Of a stretch of DNA of 52,569 nucleotides, positions 44,773 through 52,569 are shown one piece after another. The stretch comes from Candidatus Mediterraneibacter surreyensis. GTDB lineage: Bacteria > Bacillota > Clostridia > Lachnospirales > Lachnospiraceae. How positions within the stretch are numbered: position 1 is the stretch's first letter; each line of letters begins with the position of its first letter. The stretch lies in contig DWYB01000055.1 in NCBI GenBank assembly GCA_019118885.1, forward strand, positions 1 through 52,569. The letters run 5' to 3'. Below the pieces are notes generated by a model. That model was not told where the DNA came from and made no database searches. It saw nothing but the letters and a program-made list of their open reading frames with translations. The position numbers and the translations under genes were made by a program.

Positions 44773-46065
44773 ATATTCTTTCATCTGTTTCTCATAGCCA
44801 AGCTCGCCGGGTTCATAGAACCTGGCGTCTTTTATTTCGTCCGGAAGATACTGCTGCTTTACATAATGATTCGGATAGTCATGGGCATACTTATACCCTA
44901 TTCCATGTCCTAGTTTCGCAGCGCCCTTATAGTGGGAGTCCTGCAGATGCACCGGCACGGTCGTCCTGTATTTCCGTACTGCTTCATTTGCCGCAAATAT
45001 GGCGTTGCACGCCGAATTGCTTTTCGGTGCGCAGGCCACATAAGTTACCGCCTGTGAGAGAATGATCTGAGATTCCGGCATCCCGATCCTCTCTGCCGCC
45101 TGGGCTGCCGAAACCGCCACTGTCAGCGCCATCGGATCCGCGTTTCCTACATCCTCCGCCGCACAGATCATGATCCTGCGGGCAATGAACTTAACATCCT
45201 CCCCTGCATAGAGCATCTTGGCCAGATAATAGACGGCTGCGTCGGGATCCGAACCTCTCATGCTCTTAATAAACGCCGAGATGATATCGTAATGGTTATC
45301 GCCGCGCTTGTCATAATTTACTACGCGTTTCTGGATACATTCGGAAGCGACTTCCACCGTAATGTGGATGATACCGTCCTCACTCCTGTCTGTGGTCAGG
45401 ATCCCAAGCTCTATGGCATTGAGCGCATTTCTAGCATCTCCGCCCGCCATATCCGCCAGAAATTCCAGGGCGTCCTCATCAACCTGTGCATGGAAGCTGC
45501 CCATGCCTTTCTGCATGTCTTCCACCGCCCTTTTCAGAAGGACCTTTATATCTTCCTTTTCCAGCGGTTTCAGCTCAAAGATGCTGGATCTGGAGATCAG
45601 AGCGCTGTTTACTTCAAAATACGGATTCTCTGTAGTGGCGCCGATCAGGATCACGGTGCCATCCTCTACAAATGGAAGCAGATAATCCTGCTGGCCTTTG
45701 TTAAACCTGTGGATCTCGTCGATAAAGAGGATCGTCTTTCTTCCGTACATCCCCTGCAGGTCTTTCGCCTCTTTTACAACATCCTCCATATCCTTTTTCC
45801 CCGCTACCGTGGCATTGATCTGCTTGAACTCCGCGCTGGTCGTGTTGGCGATCACCCTTGCCAGTGTGGTCTTCCCAGTGCCCGGAGGTCCATAAAAGAT
45901 GACGGAGCTTAACTTATCCGCCTTTATCGCCCGATAAAGCAGCTTATCTTTTCCTATGATATGCTGCTGCCCCACCACCTCGTCAAGAGTAGCAGGACGC
46001 ATTCTAGAAGCGAGAGGCGATTCCTTCTCTTTCGTTGTCTCTCTCATATAGTCAAATAGATCCAT
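44749..46065 (-). CDS. rarA: Replication-associated recombination protein RarA (MgsA)
   Basis: AAA+ ATPase related to clamp loaders, acting at stalled replication forks. 438 residues. Walker A is YGPPGTGKTTLAR (58-70), Walker B ILFIDEIHRFNKGQQD, sensor 1 LIGATTENPYFEVN and the GGDARNALNAIE sensor 2 arginine. The C-terminal tetramerisation part follows to YEKQMKEYLKKIRQ. AGGA precedes the ATG by 9 nt. It lies 39 nt after tcdA and may share its transcript. Confidence 0.96.
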   Translation of the reverse strand: MDLFDYMRETTKEKESPLASRMRPATLDEVVGQQHIIGKDKLLYRAIKADKLSSVIFYGPPGTGKTTLARVIANTTSAEFKQINATVAGKKDMEDVVKEAKDLQGMYGRKTILFIDEIHRFNKGQQDYLLPFVEDGTVILIGATTENPYFEVNSALISRSSIFELKPLEKEDIKVLLKRAVEDMQKGMGSFHAQVDEDALEFLADMAGGDARNALNAIELGILTTDRSEDGIIHITVEVASECIQKRVVNYDKRGDNHYDIISAFIKSMRGSDPDAAVYYLAKMLYAGEDVKFIARRIMICAAEDVGNADPMALTVAVSAAQAAERIGMPESQIILSQAVTYVACAPKSNSACNAIFAANEAVRKYRTTVPVHLQDSHYKGAAKLGHGIGYKYAHDYPNHYVKQQYLPDEIKDARFYEPGELGYEKQMKEYLKKIRQE

Positions 46066-46104
46066 CCTGTATTTTCCTTTCTGTATCGTATTTTACGTAT
46101 TGAT

Positions 46105-46851
46105 TCAGACTTTATCCAGTCCGGCAAGTTCACGGATCACCTCGCCGGCGATCAGAAGCCCTGCCACCGGCGGAACAAAAGAAATACTTCCGGGAACAGA
46201 GCGTCTTTTCCCTGTATCCTCCCCTGTCTCCCGGCCGCTTACATCTACAGGTTTTTCCCTGGAATACAATACTTTCAGATGAGTGATTCCTCTGTTTTTC
46301 AGCTCTCTTCGCATGACCCTGCACAGAGGACACACGCTTGTCTCAGAGAGATCAGCGATCTCGAACAGCTCCGGATGAAGTTTATTGCCTGTTCCCATAC
46401 TGCTGATCAGCCGTATTTTCCTTCTCTGCGCCTCTTCCGCAAGGGCAATCTTGGCGCTCACCGTGTCAATGGCGTCTATAATATAATCAATCTTTCCTTC
46501 CCCTGTCTTCTCCTCCTGATTCAGAAGGTAAGCCAGATTTTCAGGCAGCACGAATGTCTCGTATGTCTTTACAGTAATCGTAGGATCAATATCGCGGATC
46601 CTTTCGGCCATCACTTTTGTTTTCATCTGACCGACAGTACTGTGGTATGCAATGGACTGACGGTTTATATTAGTAAAGGATACTGTATCGTTGTCGATCA
46701 GGATCAGAGTACCGATACCGCTCCTTGCAAGCGCCTCGATGCAGTGGGAACCTACGCCTCCCACTCCGAAGACCATAACGGAAGCGCCTTTTAATCTCCC
46801 CATCGCCGCAGCGCCGATCAGCAGTTCTGTCCTGGAATATTCATTGATCAT
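46105..46851 (-). CDS. tcdA: tRNA threonylcarbamoyladenosine dehydratase
   Basis: ThiF/E1-like enzyme (248 residues) that cyclises t6A37 of ANN-decoding tRNAs using ATP. The nucleotide loop is VFGVGGVGSHCIEALARSG, followed by DNDTVSFTNINRQ and IDAIDTVSAK. A CPLC pair near 185-188 and the late SISFVPPVAGLLIAGEVI are family features. The ATG overlaps the AraC-gene stop (ATGA, 46848-46851), with GGAG inside that gene. Confidence 0.95.
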   Translation of the reverse strand: MINEYSRTELLIGAAAMGRLKGASVMVFGVGGVGSHCIEALARSGIGTLILIDNDTVSFTNINRQSIAYHSTVGQMKTKVMAERIRDIDPTITVKTYETFVLPENLAYLLNQEEKTGEGKIDYIIDAIDTVSAKIALAEEAQRRKIRLISSMGTGNKLHPELFEIADLSETSVCPLCRVMRRELKNRGITHLKVLYSREKPVDVSGRETGEDTGKRRSVPGSISFVPPVAGLLIAGEVIRELAGLDKV

Positions 46852-47696
46852 TTTCTGATTTCTCCTCTGTGTGTTTTTCGGTATTCGGAAGGGCTTACTC
46901 CTTTCTGCTTACGGAAAGCCTTGGAAAAGTACAGATTATTCTCAAAACCCACGGAATACGCGATAGCAGATACTGACAGTTCCGTCTCCCGGAGAAGATG
47001 GCACGCCTGCTTGATCCGGTATTCCGTCAGATACTCTTTCGGCGACTTCCTCATAGCGTGCTGGAATGACCGGAAAAGATGGCTCCTGCTGATCCCAACA
47101 TAATAAGCAATATCCTCCACTGTAACAGGATAAGAATAATTCGTTCCGATATATGTCAGAGCCTTCTCCACATACATCTCATGGGAGTCTTTCTCCGGCT
47201 CCGGCCGCTCCGCATAATGCATAAAGACAGCCAGAAGGCTGTATAACTTCCCAGTCATTGCAACCGAGGACTCATAGGTATTTCCTTTCACCTGATAAAT
47301 CTGATCCAGCCCCTCGCGAATCATTTTCTCCGGTATCTTTCCCTTCAGAATATATGGCGTCTCCCGGCTGAATCCGGTATTGCGTATGATGGATGCGGCG
47401 TCCGCCCCCATAAAGCCCGCCCAGCAGTACTCCCATGGCTCTTTACTGTCCGCCTGGTACTGCAGTTCTACCCCGGGAAACAAGATAAATGTATCCCCGG
47501 CGCCAAGATGCACCGATACTTTGCCTGTCGTATATACACCGCTCCCCGAGAGAATGTGATGGATACAGTAGTGATCCCGGATTCCGGGGCCCCACTGATA
47601 GTCCGGCTCGCATTTCTGGTAGCCTACGTTGTAGACGGAAAGAGAATTCAGGAGGTTTTCGTTGGTTTTGTATGAATGTTTGTATGAGTTTGTCAT
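46848..47696 (-). CDS. AraC-family transcriptional regulator
   Basis: 282 residues: an N-terminal cupin sensor (about 30-150, with HHILSGSGVYTTGKVSVHLG and DTFILFPGVE) and a C-terminal double helix-turn-helix (about 180-280, with VEDIAYYVGISRSHLFRSFQ and YSVGFENNLYFSKAFRK). The ATG at 47696 is chosen because AAAGG lies 8 nt upstream; 30 earlier in-frame codons have no signal. It is divergent from galK, so control of galactose use, with a galactoside as ligand, is the likely role. It is coupled to tcdA by a 4-bp overlap. Confidence 0.93.
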   Translation of the reverse strand: MTNSYKHSYKTNENLLNSLSVYNVGYQKCEPDYQWGPGIRDHYCIHHILSGSGVYTTGKVSVHLGAGDTFILFPGVELQYQADSKEPWEYCWAGFMGADAASIIRNTGFSRETPYILKGKIPEKMIREGLDQIYQVKGNTYESSVAMTGKLYSLLAVFMHYAERPEPEKDSHEMYVEKALTYIGTNYSYPVTVEDIAYYVGISRSHLFRSFQHAMRKSPKEYLTEYRIKQACHLLRETELSVSAIAYSVGFENNLYFSKAFRKQKGVSPSEYRKTHRGEIRK

Positions 47697-47736
47697 GCTG
47701 CGAACCTTTCTCTTAATATATAAGTCATGTAGTCCT

Positions 47737-47765
47737 ATTATAATATCATGATTTAATCTGCGCAA
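47737..47765 (-). promoter_or_regulatory. Promoter of the AraC-family gene
   Basis: Minus-strand TTGCGC (47760-47765), 17 nt, TATAAT (47737-47742), about 40 nt before the start codon. It lies back to back with the galK promoter. Confidence 0.68.
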
Positions 47766-47796
47766 CATTTTTACATATTTTTGCACGTAATTTTTA

Positions 47797-47830
47797 TAGA
47801 CGGATCCGCCTTATTTCAGTTATACTGAAA
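47797..47830 (+). promoter_or_regulatory. galK promoter with palindromic operator candidate
   Basis: TATACT (47821-47826) has TAGACG (47797-47802) 18 nt upstream. A perfect inverted repeat TTTCAGT-TAT-ACTGAAA (47814-47830) covers the -10 box. Such placement would suit a repressor site. AraC proteins usually bind direct repeats upstream, so another regulator may use it. Confidence 0.6.
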
Positions 47831-47884
47831 ACAGAATACGAACCGTGATTCATATTTCATTTTTAAACTGAGGAGGATCATCAA

Positions 47885-49054
47885 ATGAAACAGAAATTAT
47901 TTGACAAGTTTGCAGAGCTTTTCGGGAATGCTGACGGGGCACATTTCTATTTTTCCCCGGGCCGTGTCAACCTGATCGGTGAGCACACAGATTACAACGG
48001 AGGCCACGTTTTCCCCTGCGCTCTTACTATGGGTACATATGGAGCTGCCAGAAAGCGCGACGACCGCAAGGTGCACTTCTATTCCATGAACCTGGATAAA
48101 TTCGGAGTCGTTGAGGCTTCACTGGACGACCTGACAAACAAAAAGGAATATAACTGGGCAAACTACCCGCTTGGGGTCGTATGGGCCTTTGCCGAGAAAG
48201 GCTATCTTCTGGACATCGGCTTTGATATGGTCATCTGGGGAAATATCCCCAACGGATCCGGACTTTCCTCTTCCGCATCCCTGGAAGTTCTCACAGGCGT
48301 TATCCTGACTGACCTTTTCGGCATCACAGATTTAAGCATGACTGACCTGGCGCTGATCGGACAGTATTCTGAAAATAATTTCAACGGCTGCAACTGCGGC
48401 ATCATGGATCAGTTTGCAGTCGCTATGGGCAAAAAGGACAATGCTATCTTTCTTGACACAAACACAATGAAGTACGAATATGCTCCGATTCAGCTGGAAG
48501 ACGCAAAGATCGTGATCACCAACAGTAAGGTAAAACACAGCCTTGTAGATTCCGCATACAACGACAGACGTCAGGAGTGTACGGACGCCCTCGCTGCTCT
48601 TAAGACAAAGCTGGACATCAATGCTCTTGGCGATCTGACTCCTGAAGAGTTTGAAGCAAACAAAGAACTTATCACGGATCCCGTTCAGCTGAAACGTGCA
48701 AAACATGCCGTCTATGAAAATCAGCGCACGATCGACGCTGTAGCAGCGTTAAAGGACGGTGACTTAACAAAGTTCGGTCAGCTCATGAACCAGTCTCACA
48801 TCTCTCTGCGTGATGACTATGAGGTTTCCTGCGAAGAGATCGACATCCTTGTAGACCTTGCATGGCAGATCCCGGGCGTGATCGGTTCCCGTATCACAGG
48901 CGGCGGATTTGGCGGCTGTACGGTCAGCATCGTAAAAAATGAGTCTGTAGATACATTTATCGAGAGCATTGGTAAAACTTACAAAGAGAAAGTCGGTCAC
49001 GAGGCTGAATTCTACACAGTAGATATCGGAGACGGAGCTTCCAGACTGGACTGA
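47885..49054 (+). CDS. galK: Galactokinase
   Basis: First enzyme of the Leloir pathway, phosphorylating galactose at C1. 389 residues. GHMP-kinase motifs: the galactokinase signature GRVNLIGEHTDYNGG near 22-36, the ATP loop GSGLSSSASLEV near 121-132, and the third motif ITGGGFGGCTVS near the C-terminus. GGAGG lies 9 nt before the ATG. It is followed after 80 nt by galT on the same transcript; no galE or galactose transporter is in the window. Confidence 0.98.
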   Translation: MKQKLFDKFAELFGNADGAHFYFSPGRVNLIGEHTDYNGGHVFPCALTMGTYGAARKRDDRKVHFYSMNLDKFGVVEASLDDLTNKKEYNWANYPLGVVWAFAEKGYLLDIGFDMVIWGNIPNGSGLSSSASLEVLTGVILTDLFGITDLSMTDLALIGQYSENNFNGCNCGIMDQFAVAMGKKDNAIFLDTNTMKYEYAPIQLEDAKIVITNSKVKHSLVDSAYNDRRQECTDALAALKTKLDINALGDLTPEEFEANKELITDPVQLKRAKHAVYENQRTIDAVAALKDGDLTKFGQLMNQSHISLRDDYEVSCEEIDILVDLAWQIPGVIGSRITGGGFGGCTVSIVKNESVDTFIESIGKTYKEKVGHEAEFYTVDIGDGASRLD

Positions 49055-49083
49055 TCCTCCGTCATAACTCTATAACACATGAT

Positions 49084-49120
49084 GCCGGTGCCGGTATTGC
49101 GCACCGGCAATACTTTGCCG
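49084..49120 (+). promoter_or_regulatory. Mutually exclusive hairpins between galK and galT
   Basis: Stem 1 pairs GCCGGTGC (49084-49091) with GCACCGGC (49101-49108). Stem 2 pairs CGGCAA (49105-49110) with TTGCCG (49115-49120) and shares bases with stem 1. Stem 2 ends right at the AAAGGAG ribosome binding site of galT, so the choice of fold could affect galT translation or mRNA decay. Confidence 0.5.
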
Positions 49121-49134
49121 AAAGGAGATTTATC

Positions 49135-50625
49135 ATGATATATGAATCAATCAAAAAACTGGTACAGTATGGGATCAGCACAGGGCTTACCCCCGAGTCC
49201 GAAAGAATCTATACAACAAATCTGCTGCTTGATCTCATGAAAGAAGACGATTATGAAGATGTGGTCTGTGACATGGATGACATTGTTCTGGAGGACGTCT
49301 TAAAAGATCTGCTCGATGAGGCTGTAAAGCGCGGCATTATCGAAGACAGCATTACATACCGGGATCTGTTTGACACGAAACTGATGAACTGTCTCGTTCC
49401 GCGTCCGGTTCAGGTTCAGGAGAAATTCTGGAAAGAATACGAAAAGTCTCCGCAAGATGCCACCGCTTATTATTACAAGCTCAGCCAGGATACTAACTAT
49501 ATCCGCCGTGACCGCATCAAACGCGACCGTAAATGGACGGTAGATACGCAGTACGGCACTCTGGATATTACGATTAACCTTTCCAAACCGGAGAAAGATC
49601 CGAAAGCTATCGCTGCCGCAGGAGCTGCGAAATCATCCTCATATCCGAAATGTCAGCTCTGCATGGAAAATGAAGGATATGCCGGACGTGTAAATCACCC
49701 TGCCCGTGAGAATCACCGTATCATCCCGATCACGATTCAGGGGAAAAAATGGGGATTCCAGTACTCGCCTTATGTATATTACAACGAGCACTGCATCGTA
49801 TTTAACGGGGAGCACATCCCGATGAAAATTGACCGCAATGCATTTGCGAAGCTGTTCGATTTCATCAAACTCTTTCCTCACTACTTCCTCGGCTCTAACG
49901 CGGATCTTCCGATCGTGGGCGGTTCCATCTTAAGTCATGATCACTTCCAGGGCGGACATTATACATTCGCAATGGCCAAGGCTCCGATCATTGAACACTT
50001 TACAGTGGCAGGCTACGAGGATGTAGAAGCCGGCATTGTAAAATGGCCGCTCTCAGTTATCCGCCTGCGCGGGAAGGATACAGAGCGCATCATCGACCTT
50101 GCTGATCACATCCTCGGCAAATGGCGCGCTTACACCGATGAGGACGCATTTATCTATGCTGAGACGGACGGAACGCCGCATAATACGATCACTCCGATCG
50201 CACGCATGAAAGACGGATTGTACGAGCTGGATCTGACTCTCAGAAACAACATCACAACTGAGGAGCATCCGCTGGGCGTTTACCATCCCCATGCAAAACT
50301 GCACCACATCAAGAAAGAAAACATCGGACTGATCGAGGTAATGGGACTTGCCGTTCTTCCGGCCCGTCTGAAAGGCGAGATGGAACTTCTGAAAGAATAT
50401 ATTCTGGAGGGAAAAGACATCCGCAGCAATGATCAGATAGCGAAACATGCGGACTGGGTTGAGGAATTCCTGCCGGCCTACGCAGATGTTAATGAGGATA
50501 ATATTATGCATATCCTCGAGCAGGAAGTCGGAAAAGTCTTCTGCCAGGTGCTGGAGGATGCAGGCGTATATAAATGTACGGATGAGGGATTGGAAGCATT
50601 CCGTAGATTTATCAGTATGCTGTAA
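49135..50625 (+). CDS. galT: UDP-glucose--hexose-1-phosphate uridylyltransferase, class II
   Basis: Second Leloir enzyme, exchanging UMP between UDP-glucose and galactose-1-phosphate. At 496 residues it is the long Firmicutes class II form rather than the roughly 350-residue class I form. It shows a long N-terminal helical part, CQLCMENEGYAGR near 179-191, and the nucleophile-region SHDHFQGGHYTF near 264. AAAGGAG lies before the ATG. It is co-transcribed with galK and closed by a terminator. Confidence 0.97.
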   Translation: MIYESIKKLVQYGISTGLTPESERIYTTNLLLDLMKEDDYEDVVCDMDDIVLEDVLKDLLDEAVKRGIIEDSITYRDLFDTKLMNCLVPRPVQVQEKFWKEYEKSPQDATAYYYKLSQDTNYIRRDRIKRDRKWTVDTQYGTLDITINLSKPEKDPKAIAAAGAAKSSSYPKCQLCMENEGYAGRVNHPARENHRIIPITIQGKKWGFQYSPYVYYNEHCIVFNGEHIPMKIDRNAFAKLFDFIKLFPHYFLGSNADLPIVGGSILSHDHFQGGHYTFAMAKAPIIEHFTVAGYEDVEAGIVKWPLSVIRLRGKDTERIIDLADHILGKWRAYTDEDAFIYAETDGTPHNTITPIARMKDGLYELDLTLRNNITTEEHPLGVYHPHAKLHHIKKENIGLIEVMGLAVLPARLKGEMELLKEYILEGKDIRSNDQIAKHADWVEEFLPAYADVNEDNIMHILEQEVGKVFCQVLEDAGVYKCTDEGLEAFRRFISML

Positions 50626-50665
50626 ATAATCTTAGGGATTTACTTGAATAAATCCTCTAAGGATT

Positions 50666-50717
50666 AAAAAAGCGACCCGGACGAAGTGTAATCCTTCAAA
50701 CCGGGTCGCTGTTTTCT
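50666..50717. terminator. Bidirectional terminator between galT and blaR1
   Basis: AGCGACCCGG (50671-50680) pairs with CCGGGTCGCT (50701-50710) around a 20-nt loop that itself contains GAAG/CTTC. The plus side continues GTTTTCTT, the minus side TTTTTTAAT, so it can stop both convergent transcripts. Confidence 0.93.
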
Positions 50718-50752
50718 TACTATTATTACGACTCTGCTATTTTATCTGATTA

Positions 50753-51856
50753 CTATTCGGCTTCCGATGCTTCTGAAGAGATCGATACAGTCACTTCACC
50801 GTTTCCTGTTTCTGCGGTTTCAATCTGATACTCATCTTTCATCTCATCCTGAACCGTTACTTCTACCTCCGTCAATCCGTCTTCTGACCGGAAATATCTG
50901 GTATCTGTGGAATCTCCCTGTTCTATTTCCACCATTCCGGCACCGGCTCCGGAGCTTTTTTCCGGTACGGCAGCGCTTCCGCTGGCAAATACAGTCATTG
51001 CCGTTCCTGTCATCAATACGGCGCACACAATACCTGCTATGCTTATCTTCTTAAAATTCATAATTGCCACTATCCTTTCCTGAATTGCACTCTTTCCGAA
51101 TCCATTCAGAAAGAGAGACCATTGATATTGGGTTTCTGCCAGATCAAGCAGAGTTTCTGCATACTTTTTCTTCTGCTTTTCTCCGTATATTTCGAGGACT
51201 CTTTCATCACATGAAAGTTCGATATCCCGGTCGAAGAACAAATACATCACCCATGCAAGGGGATTAAACCAGTGGATGCAGGCTGCCATGAGCATGATCA
51301 TCTTTAAAACATTATCAGCCCTCCTGATATGGACCATCTCATGGGCAAGAACATATTTTAAGTCTATGCGGTCTGCTCTGAGCTGCTTTGGAAGTATAAT
51401 CCGCGGTTGTACCATACCGACGGTCAGCGGTGTAGATGTTCTGTCAGAAACACATATCTTCACTCTCTCCGGGATCTTCACCAACATCCGTAAAATCTCA
51501 TCCGCATCTTTTGATACAGGCAGGGCGTTAGCCAGCCGCTGAGATTCTCTGTAATAACGTATCCCAAAGATAAACAGCAATATTGCGATCCCCAAGATCC
51601 ATAGCGCCATCCTCCAGTCAATATTTCCGGAAGCCGGTCTGCTCATATCTAACACTGCTCTTTCTGCCTTTTCAGTCACCGGAGAGGCTATTCCGTATTG
51701 AAAAGGAAGATCAAACGGAATCAGCAGCCGTAATGCGGCAATCTCCCATAAGAGTACAAATACTTTCTTCGGAAGGCGCTTTACTGCCAACATTCGCAAT
51801 GCCATGATCAGAATAATCAGAATTCCGCCGGAAATACTCATGTGCATCAACATCAT
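50753..51856 (-). CDS. blaR1: BlaR1/MecR1-type M56 membrane metallopeptidase
   Basis: Sensor protease partner of BlaI. 367 residues with two N-terminal membrane segments, a cytoplasmic zinc protease domain (HEMVH near 172-176, downstream DRDIELSCDE), a membrane segment near 272-295, and only about 70 residues outside. The tail is acidic and Ser/Gly-rich and has no penicillin-binding (STYK/KTG) domain, so beta-lactam sensing as in true BlaR1 is not supported. The ATG at 51856 is chosen because GAGG lies 5 nt upstream; the longer frame opens with a GTG inside that signal. It starts 7 nt after the blaI stop. Confidence 0.9.
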   Translation of the reverse strand: MMLMHMSISGGILIILIMALRMLAVKRLPKKVFVLLWEIAALRLLIPFDLPFQYGIASPVTEKAERAVLDMSRPASGNIDWRMALWILGIAILLFIFGIRYYRESQRLANALPVSKDADEILRMLVKIPERVKICVSDRTSTPLTVGMVQPRIILPKQLRADRIDLKYVLAHEMVHIRRADNVLKMIMLMAACIHWFNPLAWVMYLFFDRDIELSCDERVLEIYGEKQKKKYAETLLDLAETQYQWSLFLNGFGKSAIQERIVAIMNFKKISIAGIVCAVLMTGTAMTVFASGSAAVPEKSSGAGAGMVEIEQGDSTDTRYFRSEDGLTEVEVTVQDEMKDEYQIETAETGNGEVTVSISSEASEAE

Positions 51857-51863
51857 ATCCACC

Positions 51864-52226
51864 TCACTGCATCTGATCGATCAGATCTCTTAACTGCTTC
51901 AGTTCTTCCGCGTCTACCATTGTCTTATCCGACAACAGAGCGGCGAAAAACTGCTGCTTCGATCCGTCAAACATTCTCTCGATCAGTTCATGCGTCTCAT
52001 ACGCCTGAACTTCCTCCTTTGAGATGACAGCCCGGCAGATAAATTTGGGCTCGATCCGCTCGATCGCCCCTTTTTCAATACACTTTTTAATCACAGTATA
52101 TGTGGTATTTCTGTTCCACCCGATTTCCTGATTCAGTATCTTAGCAATCTGACCTGCAGTCAGATCACCTTCCTTCCACAATGTTTCCATAACCTTCAAC
52201 TCGGAATCAAATAACTTCACCTTCAT
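51864..52226 (-). CDS. blaI: BlaI/MecI/CopY-family repressor
   Basis: 120 residues. The winged helix at about 1-75 has the family pattern LFDSELKVMETLWKEGDLTA and GWNRNTTYTVIKKCIEKGAI. A C-terminal dimerisation helix region follows, with the usual MecR1 cleavage site region lying at the junction. GGAGG lies 7 nt before the ATG. Three near-identical ACTAT-type dyads cover its promoter, so it is autoregulated. No beta-lactamase or copper gene is in the window; its other targets are unknown. Confidence 0.95.
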   Translation of the reverse strand: MKVKLFDSELKVMETLWKEGDLTAGQIAKILNQEIGWNRNTTYTVIKKCIEKGAIERIEPKFICRAVISKEEVQAYETHELIERMFDGSKQQFFAALLSDKTMVDAEELKQLRDLIDQMQ

Positions 52227-52245
52227 ATCATATCCTCCAAAAATG

Positions 52246-52259
52246 ACTATTGCAATAGT
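52246..52259. promoter_or_regulatory. BlaI operator 1
   Basis: Perfect palindrome ACTATTGCAATAGT between the transcription start and the ribosome binding site of blaI. It is the best of three related dyads. Confidence 0.8.
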
Positions 52260-52271
52260 ATTTTCTCCATT

Positions 52272-52300
52272 ATACTATCACAATAGTCATACAACGTCAA
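52272..52300 (-). promoter_or_regulatory. Promoter of blaI-blaR1
   Basis: Minus-strand TTGACG (52295-52300), 17 nt, TAGTAT (52272-52277). A better-looking TATAAT lies 3 nt further on (52269-52274) but with a 20-nt spacer. Operator 2 overlaps both. Confidence 0.65.
52274..52287. promoter_or_regulatory. BlaI operator 2
   Basis: ACTATCACAATAGT, the same half-sites ACTAT/ATAGT as operator 1 with the same 4-nt centre, lying over the -10 box and spacer. Confidence 0.8.
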
Positions 52301-52308
52301 CACTTTTT

Positions 52309-52322
52309 ACTATTGGAGTAGT
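52309..52322. promoter_or_regulatory. BlaI operator 3
   Basis: ACTATTGGAGTAGT, a weaker dyad (one half-site GTAGT) upstream of the -35 box. Centres of the three dyads are 28 and 35 bp apart. Confidence 0.6.
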
Positions 52323-52405
52323 CATCTGCTGACATAAAACCTGACATACTATCGTACATGGCAAACAGATACAGGATCACTTAATACAACTACACTCCTG
52401 CCGGA

Positions 52406-52560
52406 GACAAAAAAACAGCCGGAACACAGGTATCGCTTAAGGGCCGTAGAGCAACATCAGCACTTAGGCTGCGTCCTTTGCAGCCTTATGTACTGCTATG
52501 TTGCGGCCCGAGCGAAAGCGCGCCCGCAAGCGATACCTGTATTCCGGCGGATTATTTTGC
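52406..52560. repeat. Structured palindromic repeat, copy B
   Basis: Second copy of the element at 20107-20260. The outer arms at 52418-52438 and 52528-52548 pair over 21 positions with one C-A mismatch. Inside is a 54-nt hairpin (52451-52504) with the same lengths of stems, CT bulge, C-A mismatch, TT/TAT internal loop and GTC-starting 7-nt loop as copy A. GGGC (52441-52444) can pair with GCCC (52522-52525). CCGTAGA and AAAGCG match unpaired or junction segments of copy A. The right flank (CCGGCGGATTATTTTGC) matches copy A closely. It lies upstream of blaI. On the minus strand the outer stem is followed by TGTTTTTTTG, so it could also terminate a transcript. Confidence 0.9.
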
Positions 52561-52569
52561 ATCTCCGTC

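Noticed and set aside
1-52569. CRISPR array, prophage or insertion sequence
   Set aside because: No regularly spaced direct repeats, no transposase, integrase or phage structural gene was seen on either strand.

Overview
The window reads as a chromosomal segment of a low-to-mid GC Firmicute, most likely a Lachnospiraceae (Clostridium cluster XIVa) gut anaerobe. The grounds are the single-chain PurL with a fused glutaminase, PolC-type replicase, Rho beside L31, DUF1385/PrmC/RF1, a type II GalT, and an oxygen-sensitive indolepyruvate:ferredoxin oxidoreductase. Nearly all genes lie on the minus strand. No prophage, transposase, CRISPR array or rRNA was seen.

Layout: 1-250 holds the end of a tRNA operon (Val plus a cut tRNA). 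257-5798 has purL, a TIGR01906 membrane protein and a divergent LysR regulator. 5774-10433 is a DNA-repair block: an XPD/DinG-like helicase with an N-terminal PD-(D/E)XK nuclease-like domain, and the TIGR03915/TIGR03916 pair, whose promoter carries LexA-type boxes. 10559-13923 has ptsHI, cysK and a cold-shock protein. 14051-19969 is a six-gene aryl-pyruvate operon (two PaaK-like ligases, IorA/IorB, two ACT proteins). 20276-27456 is a seven-gene surface-polysaccharide operon (wecB, tagA/wecG, wecC, tandem glycosyltransferase, small ORF, ABC permease and ATPase). 27620-35140 has glyA, polC, ispG and a small membrane protein. 35252-43098 is a long translation-related run (rho; rpmE, DUF1385, prmC, prfA, DUF2156, two aminotransferases). 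43341-46851 has a YhcC-like radical SAM protein, DUF4364, rarA and tcdA. 47696-50625 has an AraC regulator divergent from galK-galT. 50753-52322 is an autoregulated blaI-blaR1 pair.

Three observations stand out. First, two copies of an approximately 155-nt palindromic element (20107-20260 and 52406-52560) share a 54-nt inner hairpin of identical architecture, with eight compensatory base-pair changes and no disrupted pair; this is strong internal evidence for a selected folded nucleic acid. Second, the TIGR03916 radical SAM protein has a promoter with LexA-like boxes and a C-terminal QLSLF motif identical to the clamp-binding motif at the end of PolC in this same window, which suggests an SOS-induced, sliding-clamp-tethered DNA repair system. 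Third, HPr has Arg at position 46, where the regulatory serine of Firmicutes HPr normally sits.

Start codons were moved from the longest ORF where a ribosome binding site clearly favours an internal start; the reasons are given per gene.
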